From the NCBI GenBank assembly GCA_012295275.1, contig CM022665.1:44922595-44986594 (forward strand): a DNA stretch of 64,000 nt. Direction: 5' to 3'. The notes below the pieces were generated by a model. It saw only the letters and a program-made list of their open reading frames with translations, was not told where the DNA came from and did no database searches. Position 1 is the stretch's first letter. Each line of letters opens with the position of its first letter. Below are positions 9,907 to 20,200 of this stretch, piece after piece. This DNA is from Chrysomallon squamiferum (Eukaryota > Mollusca > Gastropoda > Neomphalida > Peltospiridae). A program made the position numbers and the translations under genes.

Positions 9907-10040
9907 GCTATCTCATAGAACGATTATGATAGAATGACATTAAAATTTAAATGCAATCAGATACATACAGTTATACCGGATATGACGTTATAATCATATT
10001 TAAAATTTAAAATAAATGACGTTATATGTCACGTGATTGA
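9907..10040 (-). promoter_or_regulatory. p122-A3 upstream region
   Basis: A copy of the 7,323-7,454 region with the same CRE-like TGACGTTA elements and TCACGTGA E-box. It differs by one base near 9,916 (CATAG in place of CATCG). Confidence 0.45.
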
Positions 10041-10100
10041 AAAAGACAGATGATGATAGATCACATCAACTCTTGTTATTTATCATCATCTGTCTTTTTT
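10041..10100. repeat. Minimal hairpin remnant between units A3 and A4
   Basis: Only the outermost inverted repeat remains: GACAGATGATGATAGATCAC, then CAACTCTTGTTATTTA, then ATCATCATCTGTC. The whole inner stem and asymmetric centre present at other junctions are missing. This is either an internal deletion of a palindrome, a common fate of long hairpins, or a minimal terminus. Confidence 0.75.
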
Positions 10101-10230
10101 AATCTATTTATAGATATTTAAATTAAGTATAATAAATAACATAGTCATTTTAATTTTTAAAATCTTTATTTCAAATGTTAATATATTTACATGTTAATAA
10201 TTTTAAACAATTTACATATTAATAAATTAT

Positions 10231-12348
10231 TTAAATTGGATATGACCAATCAAAAGCATTTCCCATGGTTTCGACCGTCCTGTCGCCATATGCACCATGT
10301 ACTGGCCATAACTGTCTACGTCTATTTCTACGTCTATTCCAATTATCCCAAGTGGGAGCAAAGCATCTCATCTTCCATGTTTTCTGAATTCTTTCTTTAT
10401 ATTTTTCAACTGTTTCACCCAAGAACTGATCTTGTTCGGTATGTGTAACGTTATCCTTATTACCCATGGGAGTAGATTCACCTTTTTATAAGTTAATCCT
10501 AACATATTGCCTGGACATCCACCCAAACCGATTGGAATGTACTTTGGACATTCCAGTTCTAATGACAAATTCAACTTCACTGTAAAAGTGATCTGAATAT
10601 TCGCATTGTAATTAAAAACAGTGTATTACCTCCACTCGTTTTTTCTATATCTGGATATAGACCAATCAGAAATAAGGTCTGTTACACTGATAAGTACGCC
10701 TATGCGACCCATCTTTACAAGCATCTACGTTTGGATTGTTTGCATTGTTATGCATGACACCTGAATTACTATACTTGGTACCTCCATCATCTACCATAGA
10801 AGGAGCACCAAGCTTATTTGAAGCTTTGTTTTGAAAACATGCTGTATAATGTATTCTTCTATACTGATGATTAAAATAGCAACATATAGCCGTTCCCATG
10901 GGATGTTTAGATTCATCTGTAACTATTATATCATGAGTAGGCCAGACCTCCAAATTACCTTTGTTTTCATTTGCACATTGATACTGTTTCTTTTGACATA
11001 AACCACTAATATCTGTAAAATTTAAAGTATGAGACGTTTCAGTTGGAAATAATATTAACGGTGAGTCTTTGCAAGTATAGTCTAAAGCAAAGCCTCCCGC
11101 ACTTATGACAGTCTCACGATAACCATCGTGTCTTTTCATATTATATATGTAATTTGGAGACTCAGCCTTATAAGTAACACCATCATCATCACCGTTCCAA
11201 GCATGATTTAATATTTGCATAGCAATATCACTTGGCATGAATAGGTTACGATCAGGTTGTACAGGAATACTTCTTTCACTAGCACTATCCATACATTCTT
11301 CGTCTCTAAAATAATGATTATGATGTAACATTAGATTCTTTTCAGGTAAACCATAATCGTTATTAATGTCTGTGAATGTCCAAACTCTTGCATTAGGAGG
11401 AGCCATCACTGGAACTTCGTTAGGATCGGTTTTATTATTGTTCAGTACATGAATAACCATATTATTTATACTAAAACCGATCTTTTTAACTCTGTATCCG
11501 ATGAATTCGTCTGGCAGGTTCCAATCTTCTGGAGTCGTGCTGGTCAGCTTTATACCAATATGGTATAATATGTCCTCCGTGATTGAATGTAAATTGGCAC
11601 ACGTTGGGATCTCCAATAGCTTTTTTCCAGTTAACATCGTCAGTATTATTATCTAATATCTTCATTTCAGCTTTCCTGGATTTAGTAAAATATATACTAC
11701 TATTAAATGTACGTTTGAATGTCTTTTTAATAGTAATATATCTAGGATCTGATCCTTTGGTAGTTCCACCGAAACCTTGGTACAATACGTTATTACCAGT
11801 AGCTGATGCCATGGGAGCTCCTTCGACAGCTTCAGATCCTCCAGTATCTGTGACTTCTTCATTCATGATACGGTTAGGTTCCATGACTGATTCTTCTGGT
11901 TGTAAATAAGTACCTTTGGAATTGGATTGCTCCAAAATGTCTTGTGAAACTACATTAGATAATTGTCTGTTATTCATTCTTTTGGCAGAACTACCACCGT
12001 ACGGTTCATCAGATGGTCTTTTCATAACTTGTTGATTACTATATCCGGACGAGAATTGCTTATCTCTTGGTCGTTGTACATCGTTTGCGAGTATAGAGGG
12101 GCTTTTAACGTCGTCTTCGTCCGAATCTTCAATAGCGTTATAGTTTTGCCAAAGATCTTGAATTGCCTGATAGAAATTTCTATTAGGAACTTGTATATTC
12201 GGATACTGACGTCTGATCTGTAACCATTGTTGCTGTCTTTCTCTGTAGGGGACATTTTGATCAGCTAATTTATCAAACAATGTAGCTTTGCGGCAGCCCA
12301 AAGTCTATTGATAGCTTTTCCACTTAATCTTTGCTTTCCTTTAATCAT
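10231..12348 (-). pseudogene. VP-A4, heavily frameshifted capsid gene
   Basis: Full-length homology from ATG 12,348 to TAA at 10,233-10,231, with more indels than any other copy. They lie near 12,290 (T run, shared with A3), 11,543 (one-base gain), 10,670 (about four bases lost in the CCTCCCATA region), 10,612, 10,584, 10,552 (two-base loss) and 10,485. Several are outside homopolymers, so this copy looks truly decayed or is a poorly assembled region. It shares the Asn variant at 11,244-11,246 with A1 and A5, but the 12,290 indel with A3, so it is mosaic. Confidence 0.75.
12022..12255 (-). CDS. Nested 77-codon ORF inside VP-A4
   Basis: Open and identical to the other A copies although the surrounding VP has about seven indels. 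As in A3, one base is lost between the VP start and this frame. Confidence 0.4.
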   Translation of the reverse strand: MSPTEKDSNNGYRSDVSIRIYKFLIEISIRQFKIFGKTITLLKIRTKTTLKAPLYSQTMYNDQEISNSRPDIVINKL

Positions 12349-12714
12349 GAAATCTGATTATGTCTATTTAAATATGTAGCGTTTTCACCTTCTTCTTCTT
12401 GTAACAAATGTCTTTCAGCAGGTGTGATTTGTTCGTTCAAATCTTTACCGTTATTTTCAGATACAAATTCACCAAATTGATTCAAAGCTTCTTCAATCTG
12501 GTTCTTGGTATAGCTAGATATTCCTTCAACTGAAGCTTCTACTACTCGATTGACCAACGGCTGTAGCTGGTTCCAATAAAACACTTTCAGCACCAATCAA
12601 TTCAGAAATTGCTGGAGCTGTAGATTCTATTATAGCGTTTGTAGCTAAACCAACTGATGCATCAAATGCGTACTCTATAATCTCTGTTGCAATAATGCCT
12701 AACGCAGTGAACAT
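12345..12714 (-). pseudogene. p122-A4 with one-base insertion
   Basis: Same start and stop as the intact copies, but one extra base near 12,538-12,546 (ACTACTCGATT in place of ACTATCGATT) shifts the frame after about residue 56. The original stop and ATGA overlap with VP-A4 are kept. Confidence 0.75.
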
Positions 12715-12847
12715 GCTATCTCATCGAACGATTATGATAGAATGACATTAAAATTTAAATGCAATCAGATACATACAGTTATACCGGATATGACGTTATA
12801 ATCATATTTAAAATTTAAAATAAATGACGTTATATGTCACGTGATTG

Positions 12848-13335
12848 AAAAAAGACAGATGATGATAGATCACATCAACTCTTGTTATTTATGAAAAACT
12901 CTTGATACACTAAGATCGCTTTTGGCTTTCATAATCACATGATAAGTCACGTGACACATCATCGCACGTGGTCTGAATCTGGTATGATGATATACCCCAA
13001 CTCAACTCTTGTGTAATTTTTAAAAACAATGTATAACTTTCCCGGTTTTCTGGTTTTCTGATCTTGAAAGCCAATATGTACTTTTAACCTGAAGTGACTA
13101 GTTCCTTCGGGCGTAGCCCGTGACCTGTGGTCATAAGTTAAAAGTAATTGTTTTTTAAAAATTACACAAGAGTTGAGTTAATATATCATCATACCAGATT
13201 CAGACCACGTGTGCGATGATGATGTCACGTGACTTATCATGTGATTATGAAAGCCAAAAAGCGATCTTAGTGTATCAAGAGTTTTCATAAATAACAAGAG
13301 TTGATGTGATCTATCATCATCTGTCTTTTTTAATC
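12848..13335. repeat. Lineage-A hairpin telomere, inverted orientation
   Basis: Same outer repeats as 7,455-7,925, but the centre (13,080-13,147) is the reverse complement of the one there (CCTGAAGTGACTAGTTCC first). The short arm lacking the CCCGGTTTTCTGG block is now on the right. The entire hairpin is therefore inverted relative to 7,455-7,925, the flip/flop relation of parvoviral termini. The right arm also carries small changes (GATGATGATG, AAAAAGCG). Confidence 0.85.
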
Positions 13336-13463
13336 TATTTATAGATATTTAAATTAAGTATAATAAATAACATAGTCATTTTAATTTTTAAAATCTTTAT
13401 TTCAAATGTTAATATATTTACATGTTAATAATAATTAAACATATTTACATATTAATAAATTAT

Positions 13464-15589
13464 TTAAATTGGATATGACCAATCAAAAGCATTTCCCATG
13501 GTTTCGACCGTCCTGTCGCCATATGCACCATGTACTGGCCATAACTGTCTACGTCTATTTCTACGTCTATTCCAATTATCCCAAGTGGGAGCAAAGCATC
13601 TCATCTTCCATGTTTTCTGAATTCTTTCTTTATATTTTTCAACTGTTTCACCCAAGAACTGATCTTGTTCGGTATGTGTAACGTTATCCTTATTACCCAT
13701 GGGAGTAGATTCACCTTTTTTATAAGTTAATCCTAACATATTGCCTGGACATCCACCCAAACCGATTGGAATGTACTTTGGACACATTCCAGTTCTAATG
13801 ACAAATTCAACTTCACTGTAATAAGTGATCTGAATATTCGCATTGTAATTAAAAAACAGTGTATTACCTCCACTCGTTTTTTCTATATCTGGATATAGAC
13901 CAATCAGAAATATGGGAGGTCTGTTACACTGATAAGTACGCCTATGCGACCCATCTTTACAAGCATCTACGTTTGGATTGTTTGCATTGTTATGCATGAC
14001 ACCTGAATTACTATACTTGGTACCTCCATCATCTACCATAGAAGGAGCACCAAGCTTATTTGAAGCTTTGTTTTGAAAACATGCTGTATAATGTATTCTT
14101 CTATACTGATGATTAAAATAGCAACATATAGCCGTTCCCATGGGATGTTTAGATTCATCTGTAACTATTATATCATGAGTAGGCCAGACCTCCAAATTAC
14201 CTTTGTTTTCATTTGCACATTGATACTGTTTCTTTTGACATAAACCACTAATATCTGTAAAATTTAAAGTATGAGACGTTTCAGTTGGAAATAATATTAA
14301 CGGTGAGTCTTTGCAAGTATAGTCTAAAGCAAAGCCTCCCGCACTTATGACAGTCTCACGATAACCATCGTGTCTTTTCATATTATATATGTAATTTGGA
14401 GACTCAGCCTTATAAGTAACACCATCATCATCACCGTTCCAAGCATGATTTAATATTTGCATAGCAATATCACTTGGCATGAATAGGTTACGATCAGGTT
14501 GTACAGGAATACTTCTTTCACTAGCACTATCCATACATTCTTCGTCTCTAAAATAATGATTATGATGTAACATTAGATTCTTTTCAGGTAAACCATAATC
14601 GTTATTAATGTCTGTGAATGTCCAAACTCTTGCATTAGGAGGAGCCATCACTGGAACTTCGTTAGGATCGGTTTTATTATTGTTCAGTACATGAATAACC
14701 ATATTATTTATACTAAAACCGATCTTTTTAACTCTGTATCCGATGAATTCGTCTGGCAGGTTCCAATCTTCTGGAGTCGTGCTGGCAGCTTTATACCAAT
14801 ATGGTATAATATGTCCTCCGTGATTGAATGTAAATTGGCACACGTTGGGATCTCCAATAGCTTTTTTCCAGTTAACATCGTCAGTATTATTATCTAATAT
14901 CTTCATTTCAGCTTTCCTGGATTTAGTAAAATATATACTACTATTAAATGTACGTTTGAATGTCTTTTAATAGTAATATATCTAGGATCTGATCCTTTGG
15001 TAGTTCCACCGAAACCTTGGTACAATACGTTATTACCAGTAGCTGATGCCATGGGAGCTCCTTCGACAGCTTCAGATCCTCCAGTATCTGTGACTTCTTC
15101 ATTCATGATACTGTTAGGTTCCATGACTGATTCTTCTGGTTGTAAATAAGTACCTTTGGAATTGGATTGCTCCAAAATGTCTTGTGAAACTACATTAGAT
15201 AATTGTCTGTTATTCATTCTTTTGGCAGAACTACCACCGTACGGTTCATCAGATGGTCTTTTCATAACTTGTTGATTACTATATCCGGACGAGAATTGCT
15301 TATCTCTTGGTCGTTGTACATCGTTTGCGAGTATAGAGGGGCTTTTAACGTCGTCTTCGTCCGAATCTTCAATAGCGTTATAGTTTTGCCAAAGATCTTG
15401 AATTGCCTGATAGAAATTTCTATTAGGAACTTGTATATTCGGATACTGACGTCTGATCTGTAACCATTGTTGCTGTCTTTCTCTGTAGGGGACATTTTGA
15501 TCAGCTAATTTATCAAACAATGTAGCTTTTGCGGCAGCCCAAAGTCTATTGATAGCTTTTCCACTTAATCTTTGCTTTCCTTTAATCAT
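13464..15589 (-). pseudogene. VP-A5, nearly intact capsid gene with one frameshift
   Basis: The best-preserved A copy. It runs from ATG 15,589 to TAA 13,466-13,464 with a single break at the T run 14,963-14,968. Downstream of the break a 480-codon frame is open to the natural end SYPI; upstream a 228-codon frame covers the N-terminus. The size fits the 707 residues of VP-B and 706 of VP-C. The N-terminus is basic and predicted helical (residues 1-50), followed by acidic EDSDEDD and a polar linker, then the long conserved body expected to form the capsid fold. p122-A5 lies upstream with ATGA overlap. A single homopolymer difference separates this copy from an open frame, so read-level checking matters here. 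Confidence 0.85.
15262..15495 (-). CDS. Nested 77-codon ORF inside VP-A5
   Basis: Same +1-frame ORF at offset 94 from the VP ATG, upstream of the only VP-A5 break. Confidence 0.45.
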   Translation of the reverse strand: MSPTEKDSNNGYRSDVSIRIYKFLIEISIRQFKIFGKTITLLKIRTKTTLKAPLYSQTMYNDQEISNSRPDIVINKL

Positions 15590-15954
15590 GAAATCTGATT
15601 ATGTCTATTTAAATATGTAGCGTTTTCACCTTCTTCTTCTTGTAACAAATGTCTTTCAGCAGGTGTGATTTGTTCGTTCAAATCTTTACCGTTATTTTCA
15701 GATACAAATTCACCAAATTGATTCAAAGCTTCTTCAATCTGGTTCTTGGTATAGCTAGATATTCCTTCAACTGAAGCTTCTACTATCGATTGACCAACGG
15801 CTGTAGCTGGTTCCAATAAAACACTTTCAGCACCAATCAATTCAGAAATTGCTGGAGCTGTAGATTCTATTATAGCGTTTGTAGCTAAACCAACTGATGC
15901 ATCAAATGCGTACTCTATAATCTCTGTTGCAATAATGCCTAACGCAGTGAACAT
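15586..15954 (-). CDS. p122-A5, small hydrophobic viral protein, intact
   Basis: 122 codons, identical to p122-A2 and A3, ATGA overlap with VP-A5. The promoter-like region 15,955-16,089 upstream repeats the CRE-like and E-box motifs. Confidence 0.65.
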   Translation of the reverse strand: MFTALGIIATEIIEYAFDASVGLATNAIIESTAPAISELIGAESVLLEPATAVGQSIVEASVEGISSYTKNQIEEALNQFGEFVSENNGKDLNEQITPAERHLLQEEEGENATYLNRHNQIS

Positions 15955-16089
15955 GCTATCTCATCGAACGATTATGATAGAATGACATTAAAATTTAAAT
16001 GCAATCAGATACATACAGTTATACCGGATATGACGTTATAATCATATTTAAAATTTAAAATAAATGACGTTATATGTCACGTGATTGAA

Positions 16090-16930
16090 AAAGACAGATG
16101 ATGATAGATCACATCAACTCTTGTTATTTATGAAAAACTCTTGATACACTAAGATCGCTTTTGGCTTTCATAATCACATGATAAGTCACGTGACACATCA
16201 TCGCACACGTGGTCTGAATCTGGTATGATGATATACCCCAACTCAACTCTTGTGTAATTTTTAAAAAACAATGTATAACTTTCCCGGTTTTCTGGTTTTC
16301 TGATCTTGAAAGCCAATATGTACTTTTAACCTGAAGTGACTAGTTCCTTCGGGCGTAGCCCGTGACCTGTGGTCATAAGTTAAAAGTACATATTGGCTTT
16401 CAAGATTTGTGATATCACATCAACTCTTGTTATTTATGAAAAACTCTTGATACACTAAGATCGCTTTTGGCTTTCATAATCACATGATAAGTCACGTGAC
16501 ACATCATCGCACACGTGGTCTGAATCTGGTATGATGATATACCCCAACTCAACTCTTGTGTAATTTTTAAAAAACAATGTATAACTTTCCCGGTTTTCTG
16601 GTTTTCTGATCTTGAAAGCCAATATGTACTTTTAACCTGAAGTGACTAGTTCCTTCGGGCGTAGCCCGTGACCTGTGGTCATAAGTTAAAAGTACATATT
16701 GGCTTTCAAGATCAGAAAACCAGAAAACCGGGAAAGTTATACATTGTTTTTTAAAAATTACACAAGAGTTGAGTTGGGGTATATCATCATACCAGATTCA
16801 GACCACGTGTGCGATGATGTGTCACGTGACTTATCATGTGATTATGAAAGCCAAAAGCGATCTTAGTGTATCAAGAGTTTTTCATAAATAACAAGAGTTG
16901 ATGTGATCTATCATCATCTGTCTTTTTTAA
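16090..16930. repeat. Double lineage-A hairpin, both centres in flop orientation
   Basis: Two complete centres (16,321-16,388 and 16,627-16,695) lie in tandem, both CCTGAAGTGACTAG first, opposite to 7,642-7,710 and 19,918-19,985. Arms are full length, including the CCCGGTTTTCTGG block on both sides of the second centre. The repeat between them restarts at GATTTGTGATATCACATCAACTC (about 16,403), the same GATATCACA junction found at 4,066 and 4,371. Confidence 0.85.
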
Positions 16931-17060
16931 TCTATTTATAGATATTTAAATTAAGTATAATAAATAACATAGTCATTTTAATTTTTAAAATCTTTATTTC
17001 AAATGTTAATATATTTACATGTTAATAATAATTAAACATATTTACATATTAATAAATTAT

Positions 17061-19186
17061 TTAAATTGGATATGACCAATCAAAAGCATTTCCCATGGTT
17101 TCGACCGTCCTGTCGCCATATGCACCATGTACTGGCCATAACTGTCTACGTCTATTTCTACGTCTATTCCAATTATCCCAAGTGGGAGCAAAGCATCTCA
17201 TCTTCCATGTTTTCTGAATTCTTTCTTTATATTTTTCAACTGTTTCACCCAAGAACTGATCTTGTTCGGTATGTGTAACGTTATCCTTATTACCCATGGG
17301 AGTAGATTCACCTTTTTTATAAGTTAATCCTAACATATTGCCTGGACATCCACCCAAACCGATTGGAATGTACTTTGGACACATTCCAGTTCTAATGACA
17401 AATTCAACTTCACTGTAATAAGTGATCTGAATATTCGCATTGTAATTAAAAAACAGTGTATTACCTCCACTCGTTTTTCTATATCTGGATATAGACCAAT
17501 CAGAAATATGGGAGGTCTGTTACACTGATAAGTACGCCTATGCGACCCATCTTTACAAGCATCTACGTTTGGATTGTTTGCATTGTTATGCATGACACCT
17601 GAATTACTATACTTGGTACCTCCATCATCTACCATAGAAGGAGCACCAAGCTTATTTGAAGCTTTGTTTTGAAAACATGCTGTATAATGTATTCTTCTAT
17701 ACTGATGATTAAAATAGCAACATATAGCCGTTCCCATGGGATGTTTAGATTCATCTGTAACTATTATATCATGAGTAGGCCAGACCTCCAAATTACCTTT
17801 GTTTTCATTTGCACATTGATACTGTTTCTTTTGACATAAACCACTAATATCTGTAAAATTTAAAGTATGAGACGTTTCAGTTGGAAATAATATTAACGGT
17901 GAGTCTTTGCAAGTATAGTCTAAAGCAAAGCCTCCCGCACTTATGACAGTCTCACGATAACCATCGTGTCTTTTCATATTATATATGTAATTTGGAGACT
18001 CAGCCTTATAAGTAACACCATCATCATCACCGTTCCAAGCATGATTTAATATTTGCATAGCAATATCACTTGGCATGAATAGCTTACGATCAGGTTGTAC
18101 AGGAATACTTCTTTCACTAGCACTATCCATACATTCTTCGTCTCTAAAATAATGATTATGATGTAACATTAGATTCTTTTCAGGTAAACCATAATCGTTA
18201 TTAATGTCTGTGAATGTCCAAACTCTTGCATTAGGAGGAGCCATCACTGGAACTTCGTTAGGATCGGTTTTATTATTGTTCAGTACATGAATAACCATAT
18301 TATTTATACTAAAACCGATCTTTTTAACTCTGTATCCGATGAATTCGTCTGGCAGGTTCCAATCTTCTGGAGTCGTGCTGGCAGCTTTATACCAATATGG
18401 TATAATATGTCCTCCGTGATTGAATGTAAATTGGCACACGTTGGGATCTCCAATAGCTTTTTTTCCAGTTAACATCGTCAGTATTATTATCTAATATCTT
18501 CATTTCAGCTTTCCTGGATTTAGTAAAATATATACTACTATTAAATGTACGTTTGAATGTCTTTTAATAGTAATATATCTAGGATCTGATCCTTTGGTAG
18601 TTCCACCGAAACCTTGGTACAATACGTTATTACCAGTAGCTGATGCCATGGGAGCTCCTTCGACAGCTTCAGATCCTCCAGTATCTGTGACTTCTTCATT
18701 CATGATACTGTTAGGTTCCATGACTGATTCTTCTGGTTGTAAATAAGTACCTTTGGAATTGGATTGCTCCAAAATGTCTTGTGAAACTACATTAGATAAT
18801 TGTCTGTTATTCATTCTTTTGGCAGAACTACCACCGTACGGTTCATCAGATGGTCTTTTCATAACTTGTTGATTACTATATCCGGACGAGAATTGCTTAT
18901 CTCTTGGTCGTTGTACATCGTTTGCGAGTATAGAGGGGCTTTTAACGTCGTCTTCGTCCGAATCTTCAATAGCGTTATAGTTTTGCCAAAGATCTTGAAT
19001 TGCCTGATAGAAATTTCTATTAGGAACTTGTATATTCGGATACTGACGTCTGATCTGTAACCATTGTTGCTGTCTTTCTCTGTAGGGGACATTTTGATCA
19101 GCTAATTTATCAAACAATGTAGCTTTTGCGGCAGCCCAAAGTCTATTGATAGCTTTTCCACTTAATCTTTGCTTTCCTTTAATCAT
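17061..19186 (-). pseudogene. VP-A6, capsid gene with three frameshifts
   Basis: Full-length lineage-A VP from ATG 19,186 to TAA 17,063-17,061. Breaks lie at the T run 18,561-18,565 (shared with A1, A2 and A5), the T run 18,457-18,464 (one base longer than elsewhere) and the T run 17,473-17,478. It carries the Lys variant in the LFMPSD region like A2 and A3. Unit A6 is the last VP-only unit before the NS1-bearing part of the array. Its p122 is intact. Confidence 0.8.
18859..19092 (-). CDS. Nested 77-codon ORF inside VP-A6
   Basis: Open, at offset 94 from the VP-A6 ATG, identical to the other A copies. Confidence 0.45.
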   Translation of the reverse strand: MSPTEKDSNNGYRSDVSIRIYKFLIEISIRQFKIFGKTITLLKIRTKTTLKAPLYSQTMYNDQEISNSRPDIVINKL

Positions 19187-19551
19187 GAAATCTGATTATG
19201 TCTATTTAAATATGTAGCGTTTTCACCTTCTTCTTCTTGTAACAAATGTCTTTCAGCAGGTGTGATTTGTTCGTTCAAATCTTTACCGTTATTTTCAGAT
19301 ACAAATTCACCAAATTGATTCAAAGCTTCTTCAATCTGGTTCTTGGTATAGCTAGATATTCCTTCAACTGAAGCTTCTACTATCGATTGACCAACGGCTG
19401 TAGCTGGTTCCAATAAAACACTTTCAGCACCAATCAATTCAGAAATTGCTGGAGCTGTAGATTCTATTATAGCGTTTGTAGCTAAACCAACTGATGCATC
19501 AAATGCGTACTCTATAATCTCTGTTGCAATAATGCCTAACGCAGTGAACAT
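19183..19551 (-). CDS. p122-A6, small hydrophobic viral protein, intact
   Basis: 122 codons, identical to A2, A3 and A5, overlapping VP-A6 by ATGA. The upstream region 19,552-19,683 repeats the CRE-like and E-box motifs of the lineage. Confidence 0.65.
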   Translation of the reverse strand: MFTALGIIATEIIEYAFDASVGLATNAIIESTAPAISELIGAESVLLEPATAVGQSIVEASVEGISSYTKNQIEEALNQFGEFVSENNGKDLNEQITPAERHLLQEEEGENATYLNRHNQIS

Positions 19552-19683
19552 GCTATCTCATCGAACGATTATGATAGAATGACATTAAAATTTAAATGCA
19601 ATCAGATACATACAGTTATACCGGATATGACGTTATAATCATATTTAAAATTTAAAATAAATGACGTTATATGTCACGTGATT

Positions 19684-20200
19684 GAAAAAGACAGATGATG
19701 ATAGATCACATCAACTCTTGTTATTTATGAAAAACTCTTGATACACTAAGATCGCTTTTGGCTTTCATAATCACATGATAAGTCACGTGACACATCATCG
19801 CACACGTGGTCTGAATCTGGTATGATGATATACCCCAACTCAACTCTTGTGTAATTTTTAAAAAACAATGTATAACTTTCCCGGTTTTCTGGTTTTCTGA
19901 TCTTGAAAGCCAATATGTACTTTTAACTTATGACCACAGGTCACGGGCTACGCCCGAAGGAACTAGTCACTTCAGGTTAAAAGTACATATTGGCTTTCAA
20001 GATCAGAAAACCAGAAAACCGGGAAAGTTATACATTGTTTTTTAAAAATTACACAAGAGTTGAGTTGGGGTATATCATCATACCAGATTCAGACCACGTG
20101 TGCGATGATGTGTCACGTGACTTATCATGTGATTATGAAAGCCAAAAGCGATCTTAGTGTATCAAGAGTTTTTCATAAATAACAAGAGTTGATGTGATAT
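19684..20200. repeat. Lineage-A hairpin fused to the NS1-1 3' end
   Basis: A complete palindrome with full arms; its centre (19,918-19,985) is in the CTTATGACCACAGG-first orientation. The closing arm AACAAGAGTTGATGTGATATC runs directly into NS1-1 at about 20,200. The NS1-1 frame therefore ends with about 15 hairpin-encoded residues (stop at 20,154). Confidence 0.85.
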
